In this document: positions 25,301-35,177 of the stretch, in pieces
Position numbering within the stretch: position 1 is the first letter of the stretch
Layout: every line of letters begins with the position of its first letter
Assembly: GCF_035083965.1 (NCBI RefSeq)
Contig: NC_089725.1
Span: forward strand, 24,933,925 to 24,997,924
Direction of reading: 5' to 3'
Source of the DNA: Branchiostoma lanceolatum
Lineage: Eukaryota > Chordata > Leptocardii > Amphioxiformes > Branchiostomatidae
Length of the DNA stretch: 64,000 nt
Position numbers and translations under genes: made by a program
Notes under the pieces: generated by a model
Seen by the model: only the letters and a program-made list of their open reading frames with translations
What the model was told of the DNA's origin: nothing
Database searches by the model: none

Positions 25301-28300
25301 ATAGCTGTTAACTTCTTTATTCTTTTAAAAACTGCCCCTATACCCAAAAATTCCTTTCTGACTTTTTTGAAAAAAATTGCCTTTCCTCAAACTGTGGTAC
25401 ATGTATGTAATCCGTGTACCATCCTAGTGAATTTGCGGAGAAGTAACTACGCTGACGAGAGTTTTTTCCAATCAGTGCGGCGTGATCGCCAGCATCAGTG
25501 CCAAGAAAAATCGCTACCAGGAAGGGGCAATACCGAAGATGTATGGCTACTTCCTCTTGTGCTTTCTTTGGCAATGCATATTGATGAGTGTAACGCAAAG
25601 TTGTTCCTTTGGCCTACAATAAAATGCTGAATCTAAGGGCTCCTCATTCATCACAAAGCAAACTTGTGGCATGTAGGCACTGCCTGGGACAGCTGATAGA
25701 TGTGCCATGAAAAAGTTTTGCTTGGCTTGACAATAAAGTAAATGTCTCCCAGGGATCCCCTGTCTTCCCACCAAATTGTTCCATATTTCAACTGTGGGGC
25801 AAATTTTGACAAATAGAAGCGGTGACAGGCGAGGCCATGGAAGCTGCTGAAAGTTGCTGGGCTGCCCTGCGAAATGAATGACTTGCCACTGACAACAGAA
25901 TGTCAGATTCAAATGCCAGGTCAGAGCATGGCCTTGCACCATCTATCAACCTGTCACCAAGATCCACACTAACAAGCTTTAATTTCAAACAAGGAAGGTC
26001 GGCCCATAATTTTCCGAACAAGCCATTTTTCATGCACGACATCCATTACGGAAACATGCGTAATGGCGACAAAAGCAGTGAGCAATCAGCAAACATTTAC
26101 ATTGAAACAAATGCGCTGTATAACAATGAGCCTGCCCCTGTACATTCATGTTTATAGAGGACCACCAAATGCCACATTTGTCAAACCTGACATCATAGAT
26201 CTTTTCATTTTCCTCTGGTTCTTCATCAAACTGTCAAATAACATGGTGCTGCAGTTCTCAATACACCTGATAGGTGTAGCTGGTGGGTGGACTACTAGTA
26301 TGTAGATAATAACACTACATCCATCTGTGTTCTTCATTGAATGTACTGCTGATACAGTCAAACCTATACAACAATAGAGACCATCTCTACATAGAGACTA
26401 CCTGGTCAATGACAATGTGACCACTTTTTGGTGGTCCCTTAGACAAGTTTTTACATATAGTGACCACCTGTCTAGTGTCTACACAACTTCTTGGGCAGTT
26501 TTGAATGTATGTAACTCCTGCTACTGACAGCTATGCTTCATTTCTGTGCAAACATCTATGATCAACACTCACATACATATCTATGGAAATATACATTTGA
26601 AACATATCTTCTTGCAGCAATCAGCAGATAAGGATGCATCTCAGCTATCTTGCAGTATACTAGTATGCCATAGGATTTGCTGCTGAAAGTACAGTCAAAC
26701 CTGTACAAGCGACCACCCCCAGATAAGGCCCATCAGGCCAATGTGACCATTTTTTGGTGGTCCCTTAAACAATTTTTGCTATTAAAGTTATTATTATTGA
26801 CACAAGACTTACGAATCCTGTTTATAGTGCCTACCTGCCCACACAGACCAGAGTTTATTGGTACCCTGAGTGGTTTTGTTTGGCCTTTTTGACTGTATAT
26901 CATTGATACTCACCTCTTTTGCTATTCTCAAAAGGACAGTGCCCATCGTTTCTGGTGAAATTCTTTCTTGATACCTGCAATGATAATAAAGAGGTTGTGA
27001 TTTGTGACTCTTAATTCTTTATTCATTACACTCTATCATCACATCCTATATCTTAAGGAAATACATATCATGACAAAACAATTTGCAGGGACAGACTTGT
27101 TTGTTTGTATTGCAAAAGTCTGTGAAGTGATGAAATTCGTGTTTCTTTCCCAAGGGCACAACAGCAGTGGGGCATGTTAGGGGATTCAGTCTCTGGGTTC
27201 TGGGCCAAACACCCTGCCATTACGCACTACTAATCTGTCTAAGGGCCCCGGGGATATCTACTAAAGTATCTCAGGGCCCCAGGCTCGGGGATAGGACGTG
27301 ATGTTTAGCCCAATGTAAAGGAGCATTGCCTTGAACCTACTCCCTTTCGCCCTGCTCAACTTAAAACTTGAAATGACCACCTTTACGTAGACTTAACAGC
27401 TTCTAGCTTTGAAGTTTTGCTCATTTTGTTTTTGACCATTTACCAGGCTATCCAATAATGCTGATTATTAGTATTCCTTAATTCCCTTGGGGACAGTGTA
27501 TCTTCCAATGACTAAACTAATGGGCATAAAAACATTGATGATTGGCCCTCGATGCATAAAATGGTTGGGTCTCCTGATGCTTGTGTTTTCTACATTTACA
27601 CAATTAGTTTCTCCAAGTTGATGTCACATGATACAGGGATGTGTCTGTGGGTACCTAAAACCATTACCATCAACTCGAATAGTACAACTCTAGGCAAAAA
27701 TGTTTGTGAATTTACTCTTACTAGGCTATGTCGCATGAACATTATTTCCTGACATAAAAACTGTTTCATGATTGTTGCAAAGAGGTTTTAACTTAAAGGA
27801 TCCATGGGCATATGTGATATCACTGGGTAATAATGTATAAATGTACTGCAGACTCAACAGTGACAAACCTTTGGAAATAGTCATCAACAGCTTCTACTGA
27901 GTGATGCCTCTGGTGGGTTTTCTTCATTTTCTTCTGTATGGAGAAAGTTGCATCTAATTACTGCCTGTTTAAACAGGAAGGTTCTATAAAATACATGTGT
28001 AGCGTATATCTAAGATGTATCCAAATCAGGACTGTTTCCAGATTTATTTTTTTTGTTCTGTCCCACTAATTGTTAGGGAGCCCATGTTGTTGATTTTTGT
28101 TGTTAACCCTGTCATTTTAAGCTTAGAAAATTAATCAATTTCATGTCAAGAAGCTCAGATTTTTGGACGAACATGGTGAAGTGTTGTCTGCCTTGAGAAG
28201 CTAATTTCTGTCCCAGGACAGCCCTCTTCCACATTTCAACATTTTATTTTTAAACCATGATGTACATGTGTAATGAGAATTGATCAATCAGTTTTACATC

Positions 28301-29532
28301 AGCCGATCAAGCAATTAACTGAACATTGATCAGCTATCATCATTATCTATGTGCACAACTGACTCTACACAGCTATTGTTGTATTTTCCCTGGTCATTAT
28401 TTCAATAGTAGTTGTCTTGAATGTGCATTTGTTATAAAGTGAAGCACAACTGAGAGTGATAGACATCGATTAGCTAAGGAACAACGTTAACTGATCAAGA
28501 CCAACTACTACAGGCTCTCGTTCTTCCCTCGTACTATCAAGGAGTGGAATGAACTTGAGCCTAGTGTGGCGGAGGCGGAGTCCCTCTCCCAGTTCAAAGC
28601 CGAGCTGGGAAGGGCTTCGCTGCATTGAGCTGCCCCCGTCCTTGTATATATGTAAATATATAATTACTAACAACACTAAAAGTTACACTTGTCCAGTTTT
28701 TGCACATGTCCTTGTCTACCCCCTTTTTACCCTCTGTTTGCACCTGTTACTAACATTTGGCGCAGCAGCTAATAATCCGCCGAAAGGCGGGCTGAGCAGT
28801 ACCGAAGAAGAAGAAGAAGACAGTCACAAGTGGGATTATACACCTAAGCTTAGATTTGGACTGTATGGGATTTGTAACAAATCCCATACAGTCCAAAAAT
28901 TGTACTGTATGAGATAATCTACTTCATACTTTTAAATCTAATGTACATGTGTGAAATGAATCACAAATTACCCCAAAATGGGACAATAAGTTAAAATGCC
29001 CATTGTACCTGATAGTCTTGAGAATAGATGCTCATCAATGTATGTAAGGAAACCCTGCAAAGAGAAAGTTTCAAATTGAAACATTCTGTAAATGCAACAA
29101 TTAACAATAAAATATATGTAAGGGTGTAATTAGATGCAACATGGCCCAAACATCTCTTCCTGGACAAAGTAGCTATTGGAATGCAAACTAGCATAATTAG
29201 TAAAGTGCAAATTATCTATTATCCTCTGCTGTATTTCATTACAACTAACCACTATAACACTGATTTTGATAGTGATAATGACATTAAATACGTCTTCTGG
29301 CAGTAATGTGTCATCATGGCATTCTTCCAGTCTGTGATTATCTTGTCAGATCGCACAAAGGATCCATGATGATGATGATAAATTTGTGGCATGCCTTTCT
29401 CGCAAAATATTTTTATCTGGGATTCGGACTCTCAAGACAACGTCACCTGTAATGTTGGGCTATCCCTGAAAACTCTTCACGCTCCCTACCCTGCAGCCGC
29501 TTCAGAATTTCCTTGTATATTGCTAGTTTCAT
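10355..29532 (-). CDS. CDIN1: CDIN1 (C15orf41), PD-(D/E)XK nuclease, 5' ten exons; 3' end off window
   Basis: Minus-strand exons in transcript order: 29447-29532, 29009-29054, 27869-27933, 26914-26974, 24540-24618, 19143-19222, 17053-17102, 14942-15009, 13699-13764, 10355-10460. All are flanked by AG/GT and all phases match, giving 235 residues plus two bases. The human protein is about 281 aa, so one last exon of about 45 codons is missing; I searched 1-10354 for its expected FGPG start and did not find it. The start ATG has an in-frame TAG three codons upstream. Conserved blocks seen: [71 protein letters not shown]. The nuclease core residues are D193 (in TPDF, exon 9) and E211/K213 (ESK, exon 10). 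In vertebrates the protein binds codanin-1 (CDAN1), and mutations cause congenital dyserythropoietic anaemia type I. Donor 3 is the weak GTTTGT. For exon 8 the acceptor at 15010 is preferred over one at 15002 because it alone keeps frame and gives RHSVGFEYE. Confidence 0.95.
12750..12778. repeat. (TA)n microsatellite
   Basis: Two alternating TA runs joined by a TATTATA interruption, nearly palindromic. Confidence 0.9.
13047..13070. repeat. (GAT)n microsatellite
   Basis: Eight GAT units in CDIN1 intron 9. Confidence 0.9.
15010..17052. other. CDIN1 intron 7
   Basis: No exon. GC-richer tract 15700-16540 contains CCCGCCCTATAAAAGG at about 15934. An A-box-like TATCTCAGTTGGTTAGTG at about 15113 lacks a B box. 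Nothing else is supported. Confidence 0.5.
17416..17652. repeat. Direct duplication in CDIN1 intron 6
   Basis: Copies 17416-17533 and 17541-17652 share TTTCCTGTTTTAACAGAATT, CATCACATAGCTGACCAA and GGTAGTGCAGCATACTGA in order, with a few small differences. A tandem segmental duplication. Confidence 0.88.
18832..19137. repeat. 41-bp minisatellite beside the CDIN1 exon 6 donor
   Basis: About seven copies of a 41-bp unit, the first degenerate. Each core unit contains GAGGCCAGGTGAGTTTTGAG and TTTCCTCACCTGAT. CAGGTG and CACCTG face each other within a unit, so both strands carry 5'-splice-site-like strings: CAGGTGAGT on plus and CAGGTGAGG on minus. The array ends a few bases from the true minus-strand donor of exon 6 at 19142. 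Confidence 0.93.
19223..24539. other. CDIN1 intron 5, with candidate regulatory block
   Basis: The 19640-23100 part is GC-richer, almost free of recognisable repeats, and dense in homeodomain-like (TAAT), TGACAG and TGATNNAT strings. It has the look of conserved noncoding DNA, although conservation cannot be seen from one genome. The remainder contains an ATTC microsatellite near 23975-24000 and a MITE-like element at 24045-24455. No exon was found. Confidence 0.45.
24045..24455. mobile_element. hAT-like non-autonomous element (tentative)
   Basis: Left end CAGGGCTAGAAAT and right end ATTTCAAGCCCTG are inverted repeats, and TATTT flanks both sides. Inside, GGTGCACTGGTGCACCCAC-type sequence occurs near both ends. 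CAGGG termini fit hAT-type MITEs. The 8-bp target duplication expected for hAT is not clean. Confidence 0.6.
24862..24930 (-). mobile_element. tRNA-like SINE head
   Basis: Minus strand carries GGCCTAATGGGTAGAGTG (A box) and CTTTGATCCCCGGCC (B box) about 25 nt apart. This fits a tRNA-derived pol III promoter without a complete tRNA fold. It lies in CDIN1 intron 4, sense to the gene. Confidence 0.65.
24931..26348. other. CDIN1 intron 4, middle
   Basis: No exon was found. A repeat-poor tract 25260-26160 includes two Pbx/Hox-like TGATAGATG sites (25694-25702 plus; 25939-25948 minus). The second has TGACAG three bases away. Overlapping open frames on both strands have no recognisable content. Confidence 0.45.
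26352..26512. mobile_element. TA-flanked CAGTCAAA MITE, degenerate copy
   Basis: Starts TACAGTCAAACCTATACAA and shares TGTGACCACTTTTTGGTGG and TCCCTTAGACAAG-type sequence with the copy at 26690-26898. The right end is degraded (TTTTGAATGTA). Confidence 0.6.
26690..26898. mobile_element. TA-flanked CAGTCAAA MITE (Tc1/mariner-like ends)
   Basis: Left end TACAGTCAAACCTGTACAA, right end CCTTTTTGACTGTA. The inverted repeats are short, with TA on both flanks, and the element is about 205 bp. It sits 16 bp from the donor of CDIN1 exon 4. No transposase is encoded. Confidence 0.75.
28491..28822 (+). mobile_element. LINE 3' end, 5'-truncated, antisense in CDIN1 intron 2
   Basis: The plus strand encodes the C-terminal tail of a non-LTR reverse transcriptase ([17 protein letters not shown]) with a stop at 28626-28628. 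A 3' UTR of nearly 200 bp ends in a (GAA)n tract. It is a different family from the one at 58905-59125 but the same general CR1/L2-like type. Confidence 0.82.
28855..28897. repeat. Perfect 21-bp palindrome with 1-nt centre
   Basis: Arms 28855-28875 and 28877-28897 are exact reverse complements (TTTGGACTGTATGGGATTTG on the left). It lies in CDIN1 intron 2, 112 bp from the acceptor of exon 2 and just after the LINE tail. Confidence 0.92.
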
Positions 29533-29997
29533 TTTTAGCTAGATATTTTCCCTTTTTACAGAAAATATACGTCAAATCACATGAAAGGACAGACGCATGT
29601 CAATAAATGCCTTCAAAAAATGGCGGCCACCTTTATGGTAAGTACCAATATTACATAGGGGAAGTCATGGTTGTATTTATATTTTTTCCAGCAAAACGAG
29701 GAATAATAAAAAATATTAATTAGCAAAATAACATTACTTTATATATAAATAGAATAAGTTTTATAGAATATTTCAAATAATGACTTATTGGGTGTTTATA
29801 AAGCATATTATATTGGAAGTATTTCCCCTATGATAGTGGTTTTGTCTAACCGTGTTGCACGCTGGGAATTTTCCTCGACCAATGAGAGCTCACCTTGGCG
29901 CGCCTTTCAAAGATTGCGGCCATTTTGTTCAGAAAATGTGTGAATCTGGTTGTCTGAGTTCCTTTGTTTTACTCATCAGTGGGATGAGCTTGTTGAT
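29533..29997. promoter_or_regulatory. Divergent CDIN1/ETAA1 promoter
   Basis: These 465 bp separate the two start codons. The right half is rich in recognisable motifs. GCACGCTGGGAATT at 29857-29870 resembles the ZNF143/THAP11 element. A CCAAT box lies at 29879-29883, followed by TTGGCGCGCC (E2F-like) at 29895-29904. GCGGCCATTTTG near 29917-29928 is YY1-like on the minus strand. A second YY1-like AAATGGCGGCC near 29623 is followed closely by ATGGTAAGT, a possible alternative upstream first exon of ETAA1. No TATA box is placed properly. The arrangement suits a constitutive, cell-cycle linked promoter. The motifs were read by eye, and occupancy is inferred. Confidence 0.7.
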
Positions 29998-32900
29998 ATG
30001 AGTCTCACAAATTTCTATTCTATGACGAAAAGAACGCTCTCAAGACGTCAAAAGACGCCCAAGTCACGCAGAAAACGGCCGGCGATCGATGGTAAGTTGT
30101 GTTTTTGGCGAACAAGAAAATTTATGATAGACGTCTGGCGCGCAAACCGCTTTTAAAATTATCTAGTTCAGCATGCTGGCGGCGATGCTGCGGTGTTTAA
30201 AGTGAGGATGTGAACTCGTCTTGTTGTGTATTCCAATCAAACCAGACTTTGATTTGGATTTTTACGTATCTGGCTGAAAATACGTACCCGTGACATGTAA
30301 ATTCTATGGATTCCCTTAGCCGTGTTGGGTTCATGTCAGGCCGTTCAGGGGCGTTACTGCTAAAGTGCCCCCCCCTCCCCTCTACGTTATCAACCTTGTG
30401 CATACAATTATTTGTTTCCGATGTTAGCAACATCTTATCGTTTGAAATGGTCAAATGGGTTCGTGTAGTTATGTTGCTTTTACTACAACTTAGTGACGTC
30501 CATGATGGACATAATTTGGACATCATAAATTATCTACTTGAAATTTTTTTGCATACATAATGATATAGCGTGGGTGCTCTTGAATGTATAAATATGCTGA
30601 AGCAAAAAACGCCCTCCAAGAGTGGCCACAGCTAGCATACATTTTAAAGGTCAGATGACAAAATCTGTTCTTGGAAGGTGTTTATTAGCCCTCACAAATG
30701 TATAAATATGCTACAACTAGTACAAACAAAATACACCCTCCAAGAGTCGCCACAGCTAGCATACGTTTTTTGAAGGTCAGATGGACAAAATCTGTTCATG
30801 GGAGGCGTATATGATATTAGCCCTCACAAATGTATTGTATACTATGCTACTGGCAAAATACGCCCTCTAAGAGATGGAGAAAAACAGAATCTGAAATCAT
30901 TATGTTGTGATTTTGTTGTGTAGGTGACAGGTCTCCCCTGTACCCCCGGTCCCCTGGCGACATGTTGGGTAGCCAGGTCATGGCGCTGTCCCAGAGTGAG
31001 TCTGAACCTGAGGTGAGATGGGACAACAACTCCCCCTCCCCACGGCGCATCATGCAGCTCAGTAAGTACAGATCTCGTTGGGTCATTTTATCAAATACAG
31101 TACCGCTGGCATGACAGGAAGCATCCGATGTTGGCGGTAGTTGTTGTTACCAATAAATGAAGCAAAATGGAGAAAGTTCCAATTCGCCAGAAACCCCCTG
31201 AGTGACATGTGTGAGTGACACTTATACGATAGAGAATTTTAGGATTGTGCTTATGGAAAAAAATCATGTAAATCATGTATTTGATGGGCATGTAAATCTT
31301 TCCATTTCTTACCTGTCATAATGTAAGAATATTGTCCTTCTTGTAAAAGATTTTTTTCTGTCCATACAGCACGACTAAAACCAAATGGACCAGGGGCAGA
31401 CTTGTCTGACATTGTGAAGAGGCTGGCATGTGGGGTAAGTACAACTACATGTTAATTATAACAAGACATTGGGAAAAAGATATTTACGACAATGGAACTG
31501 GTAAATGTTGATTGCCTTTCTAACGCCATAGTTATAGAAAACACAAAATACAACTGTTCTTTTCTTTCTAGGATGATGAGATCTCACCCTCCCCACCTTT
31601 GCTGGGACTCTGGATGGACAAAACTGGACCCAGCGGTGTCCAGCGGACGATAGCCAGCCCTGTACATGTAAGACCACCTGTCAGAAAATCAAGGTCAGTG
31701 GTGCAGGTCACATTTTATAAATTCTATAGAAGTTGTCCAGGACAATACAATTATTGTGACTGCTTATCATGTATTCATTGACACAAGTCAGTGTGGTAAG
31801 TCAAATTAGTGAGGATTAAAAAAGGAAGGACACAATTGCTGTAACAATTTGTCTTTTTCCATATTTACCTGTAGTGTGAACACATTGTTCCTCATTGAGG
31901 TGTCCACTGGTCATTGTCTTTGTTATTCATATCTGGGCCAGGGTGCCAGTAAAGCTACAGTACAAGATTTCCCATTGACTTTTTAAAGAAAAGTGTTCTT
32001 TTGAATTTATTAAATTTGTTGTGGGTACTACACTGTCCCTGTCTATTGCTGACTCTGGGGTTTGAAAATGTGACTGGAGCCTGCTTATAAAACACACCAA
32101 AATCAATTAACACTAGGAACTGTACATCCTGTAACAAATGTGGGGTCGCTCTCAGCATGTTACTCTGAAGACCTGTGTTTTATCCCAGTTTCTTATTACA
32201 CATACTAAACCATACTAACTCTACCCCCAGGAGGAGAGGTGTTGGAGGACTGTCAGCTGAGGCAGAGCAGGAGCTGCGCAGGCTGGCTGCAGGGTTGAAC
32301 AACCCGGTCAGGAACAGATATGGTGAGAGGTGCAATCAAAACATATCTGAATGTTGTATCTTTGCTCCAGTAGAGTTGTCCATGTTAGTGACCCAAAATT
32401 GATAGTTTAAATCAAATGGTATATAGTTTGCCCTATGATGTTCTACTACAACACTACCTGTATGATATGAAATGTACATTGTATATGTAAAAAAGTTTGT
32501 TGGAATAGCGAATGTAGACTATTTGATGTTCATTAGAGTGTACCAAAGAAGTGACACTGCCATGATGCCATTACAACACTACTATGATGAATATTGTGAT
32601 AACCCCATTTCTTTATGTTGTGCGTAGAAAATGGGGACAAGGAAGAGCCACCAAAGGCATCAGCGTCCTGTAGCACAGCAGATGGTGTCCCCATGACTCA
32701 GAGGATCTCCCAGTATTCCTCTCAGGGAGGAGACATCCCAGAGTCCTTCACCCTGTTTGACGAACCCACCCAGCACACAGACAGCTCCAGTCAGAGATCA
32801 GAGACCAGGCTGTCCCAGGCTTCAACACAAAAGTTATCAGAAATCATCAAGGAAGAAGAACAAAGCGATGCAAACACAGAAGACAGTTTGCTTGCGCTCT

Positions 32901-35177
32901 GGGAGGATGACGACCTCTTCGAAAACGACTCGTTTGTCAGAATTGCTACACAGCTTCCCACTGGCGCAGAACCGGATTTCAAGAGTCCACCTAGGTCAAG
33001 CAAGAGAAAGAGCCTGGCAACAAGTACTCCTCTGCCTACCAAACATGCCAGATATGACACCACTGGTAGAGAAGCATCAAGGGGAGCAATGGGGCAAGAA
33101 AGGAGGTCAGCAGGAAAGTGTTTGTCAAAGGAAGAAAGTAAGACTAGAAAAAGCCTTCAGTCCCCTGCATATCCAAGGGATCAAGGAGTACAACATGGTT
33201 GTATTGCAGGGATGACTCTTCTAAAAGAGAAGGCGAGGGAGGAGGATTGCAGACAGAAGAAAGAATGTAGGACTGTTTCAGGTGTGACAGAGTCCTTTGA
33301 ATCTGTGGTGGGACTGAGAGACAATTGTCAAAATACAGGGCACAGAGCAATGGGACCATACAACGGACCAAATCAAGGACAGAACAGCAACAAAACAGCC
33401 ATGGTTACAAGATCTAATGCACACAGATTTGGAAATGGGAAGACTATGCAAGCAAACCAAAACAAGCCTAACGTTGACTCATCTGGCAAATATAACTTCA
33501 AGCCATCACTCAGGCCTAGTGACAGAGGTTCAAAAGTTGCAGGTAAAGCACCAGGCAGAGTGAACAATAGCAGTAACTGGAGTACCACAAGTGGTAGATG
33601 TAATCTTGCAACCAATGAGAGTTTGAAAAACAATGTAGCACATTCTGTTCCCAGGCAAGTTGTGAATGTCCCTACTACAACAACAAGTTTAGTGCAAGCT
33701 GTTGTTTCAAATGACACAGAACTGTGTGACACCAGCATTCCAGATGATATCCTGCTATGCCTTGCAGAGCCGGATGACTTTTTTGACACACCAGGTACGT
33801 CCAGTAGTTCCAGTACCTTCCCAACACAACTGCTGCCGTCTCCCAAGACAGCACCAGTGGCACCGCCATCCAAAAAGCCTGGACTTCTGGCAAACAAGGG
33901 GAACACACAGAACGCCACCGCCAGTAATACGTCGTCTTATGGAACCCAGAACAACTATCGTTTTACCAAGCTACGTCCAGGGGCGACACCTCAGGCAACC
34001 TGTACCAGTACCACGGCCACAATTACACCCAGGAACAACAATACATCTAGGCCTACCTTCACAAACACCACTACCTCAGTGGCTGTTAGGGCTGTGCATA
34101 CAAGTTTAAGTAAGAAACCTGCTAGTGTATCTGTAGCAACCACAGTGCCTTCAAAATCCACATCGGTGTCAACTGGAACAACATACCCAACTATAAGTAA
34201 GAGAGGTGTGAGTGTGCCTGTAGCAACCATAGTTCCATCAACATCAGTGTCAACTGGAACAACATACTCAAGTATGAGTAAGAGAGGTGTGAGTGTACCT
34301 TTGACAAACACAGCGACTTCATCAAAATCATTCAGCTCCAAGGTGCAATCTAAGCCATACATACAGACTAGAGCGGTGTCTCCTGCAGTAACAGGGCCCC
34401 TCCATGGAAGCTCTAGGCTGCCAAGAGGAAGAAGTACCAGTGAATGTGAGAAGACGGTGCGGGATGGGGGTGGGCTGAAGGAGGATTTCCCCTCAGGCGA
34501 TGATGATGATCTGCTCTTGCAGGCTGTGTTGTCACAGGAGGGACTGCAAGGTAAGTCTATGTCAAAGACATTTGAAAATAGTTCACAGAAACCCAGCCTG
34601 TACATCAAAATACAATTTTAGGGGAGTGTTTATATACAGTTATATGTACATGGAAATAGAGACTCAAAACAGCCTCCAGTAATTTGTGAATTCCAGTGTA
34701 ACTTAGGGACTGCCCACATTTCAGCCATCTTAAACCCAAATGGCTAAATATCACATCTGGTAGGTAAAGATAAAGTTTAAAATATGTAGCAGCCATTGAT
34801 GACCCCCTGGGGATTAGCCCATTTCTGCAGAAATCTGGCTCCATTTTCCATGTCATAGAAACTGATCAGCTTTATTCTATGCATCAGGTGGAGCCAAGCC
34901 CCTTCCCCCCGTGGCGGAGGACCCTCCCACCCAGTGCTCACCTGAGGAGATCGAACGTAAGAAGCAGCAGGCCATGGAGCGGCGGAAGAAGAAGCTCCAG
35001 CTGGGAACACAGGTCCAGGCTGCGGCCCCGCCCCCCAGGAGGAACCCAGCCTCCAACAGGCTGCAGAGGAGCAAGAGCTGCAATGTGCTGACAAGCAGCA
35101 GTGGTGCCCAGAACTCAAGCAGTAATGGAAGGAGACACAATGTTCCTTCTATGTCGCAGAGAAACACAAAGAGATAG
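29998..35177 (+). CDS. ETAA1: ETAA1, RPA-binding ATR activator (complete)
   Basis: Seven exons: 29998-30091, 30924-31061, 31370-31434, 31572-31693, 32231-32322, 32628-34550, 34888-35177. They total 2724 nt, giving 907 aa (human about 926). All junctions are GT-AG and in phase. Exon 1 is a basic N-terminus. Exons 2-3 carry WDNNSPSPRRIMQLS and ADLSDIVKRLA, which match the region before the ATR-activating domain. Exon 4 has LLGLWMDKTGP with W113 at the position of the essential human Trp. The large exon 6 is low-complexity and Ser/Thr rich. It holds acidic-hydrophobic patches at about 257-276 (SLLALWEDDDLFENDSF), 540-558 (PDDILLCLAEPDDFFD) and 795-806 (DDDDLLLQAVLS), which resemble the RPA70-binding motif. 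Exon 7 carries CSPEEIERKKQQAMERR (827-843), the RPA32-binding helix, which clinches identity. The protein is recruited to RPA-coated ssDNA and activates ATR-ATRIP independently of TopBP1. The first in-frame ATG after a stop was taken as the start. Confidence 0.96.
30583..30871. repeat. Tandem repeat in ETAA1 intron 1
   Basis: Two full copies and one partial copy of a unit of roughly 115-130 bp. Markers repeated in order are GTATAAATATGCT, CCCTCCAAGAGT, CCACAGCTAGCATAC and GGTCAGATG, then AGCCCTCACAAATGT. Copies begin near 30583, 30697 and 30829. It lies in the 832-bp intron 1 of ETAA1, and no coding content is seen. Confidence 0.85.
34109..34312 (+). repeat. Internal tandem repeat in ETAA1 exon 6
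   Basis: About 2.4 copies of an 84-87 bp unit encode a Ser/Thr/Val-rich repeat. Successive units begin SKKPASVSV, SKRGVSVPV and SKRGVSVPL and share STGTTY. The last two copies are close to identical in DNA, so the duplication is recent or still being homogenised. It lies between the second acidic patch and the third, in a part of the protein expected to be disordered. Confidence 0.85.

Noticed and set aside
25268-25942. Overlapping 120- and 131-codon frames on opposite strands
   Set aside because: They lie within CDIN1 intron 4, have no domain, and low stop density is explained by local base composition.
33373-34608. Long minus-strand frames opposite ETAA1 exon 6
   Set aside because: Shadows of the real coding strand caused by its Ser/Thr-rich composition.
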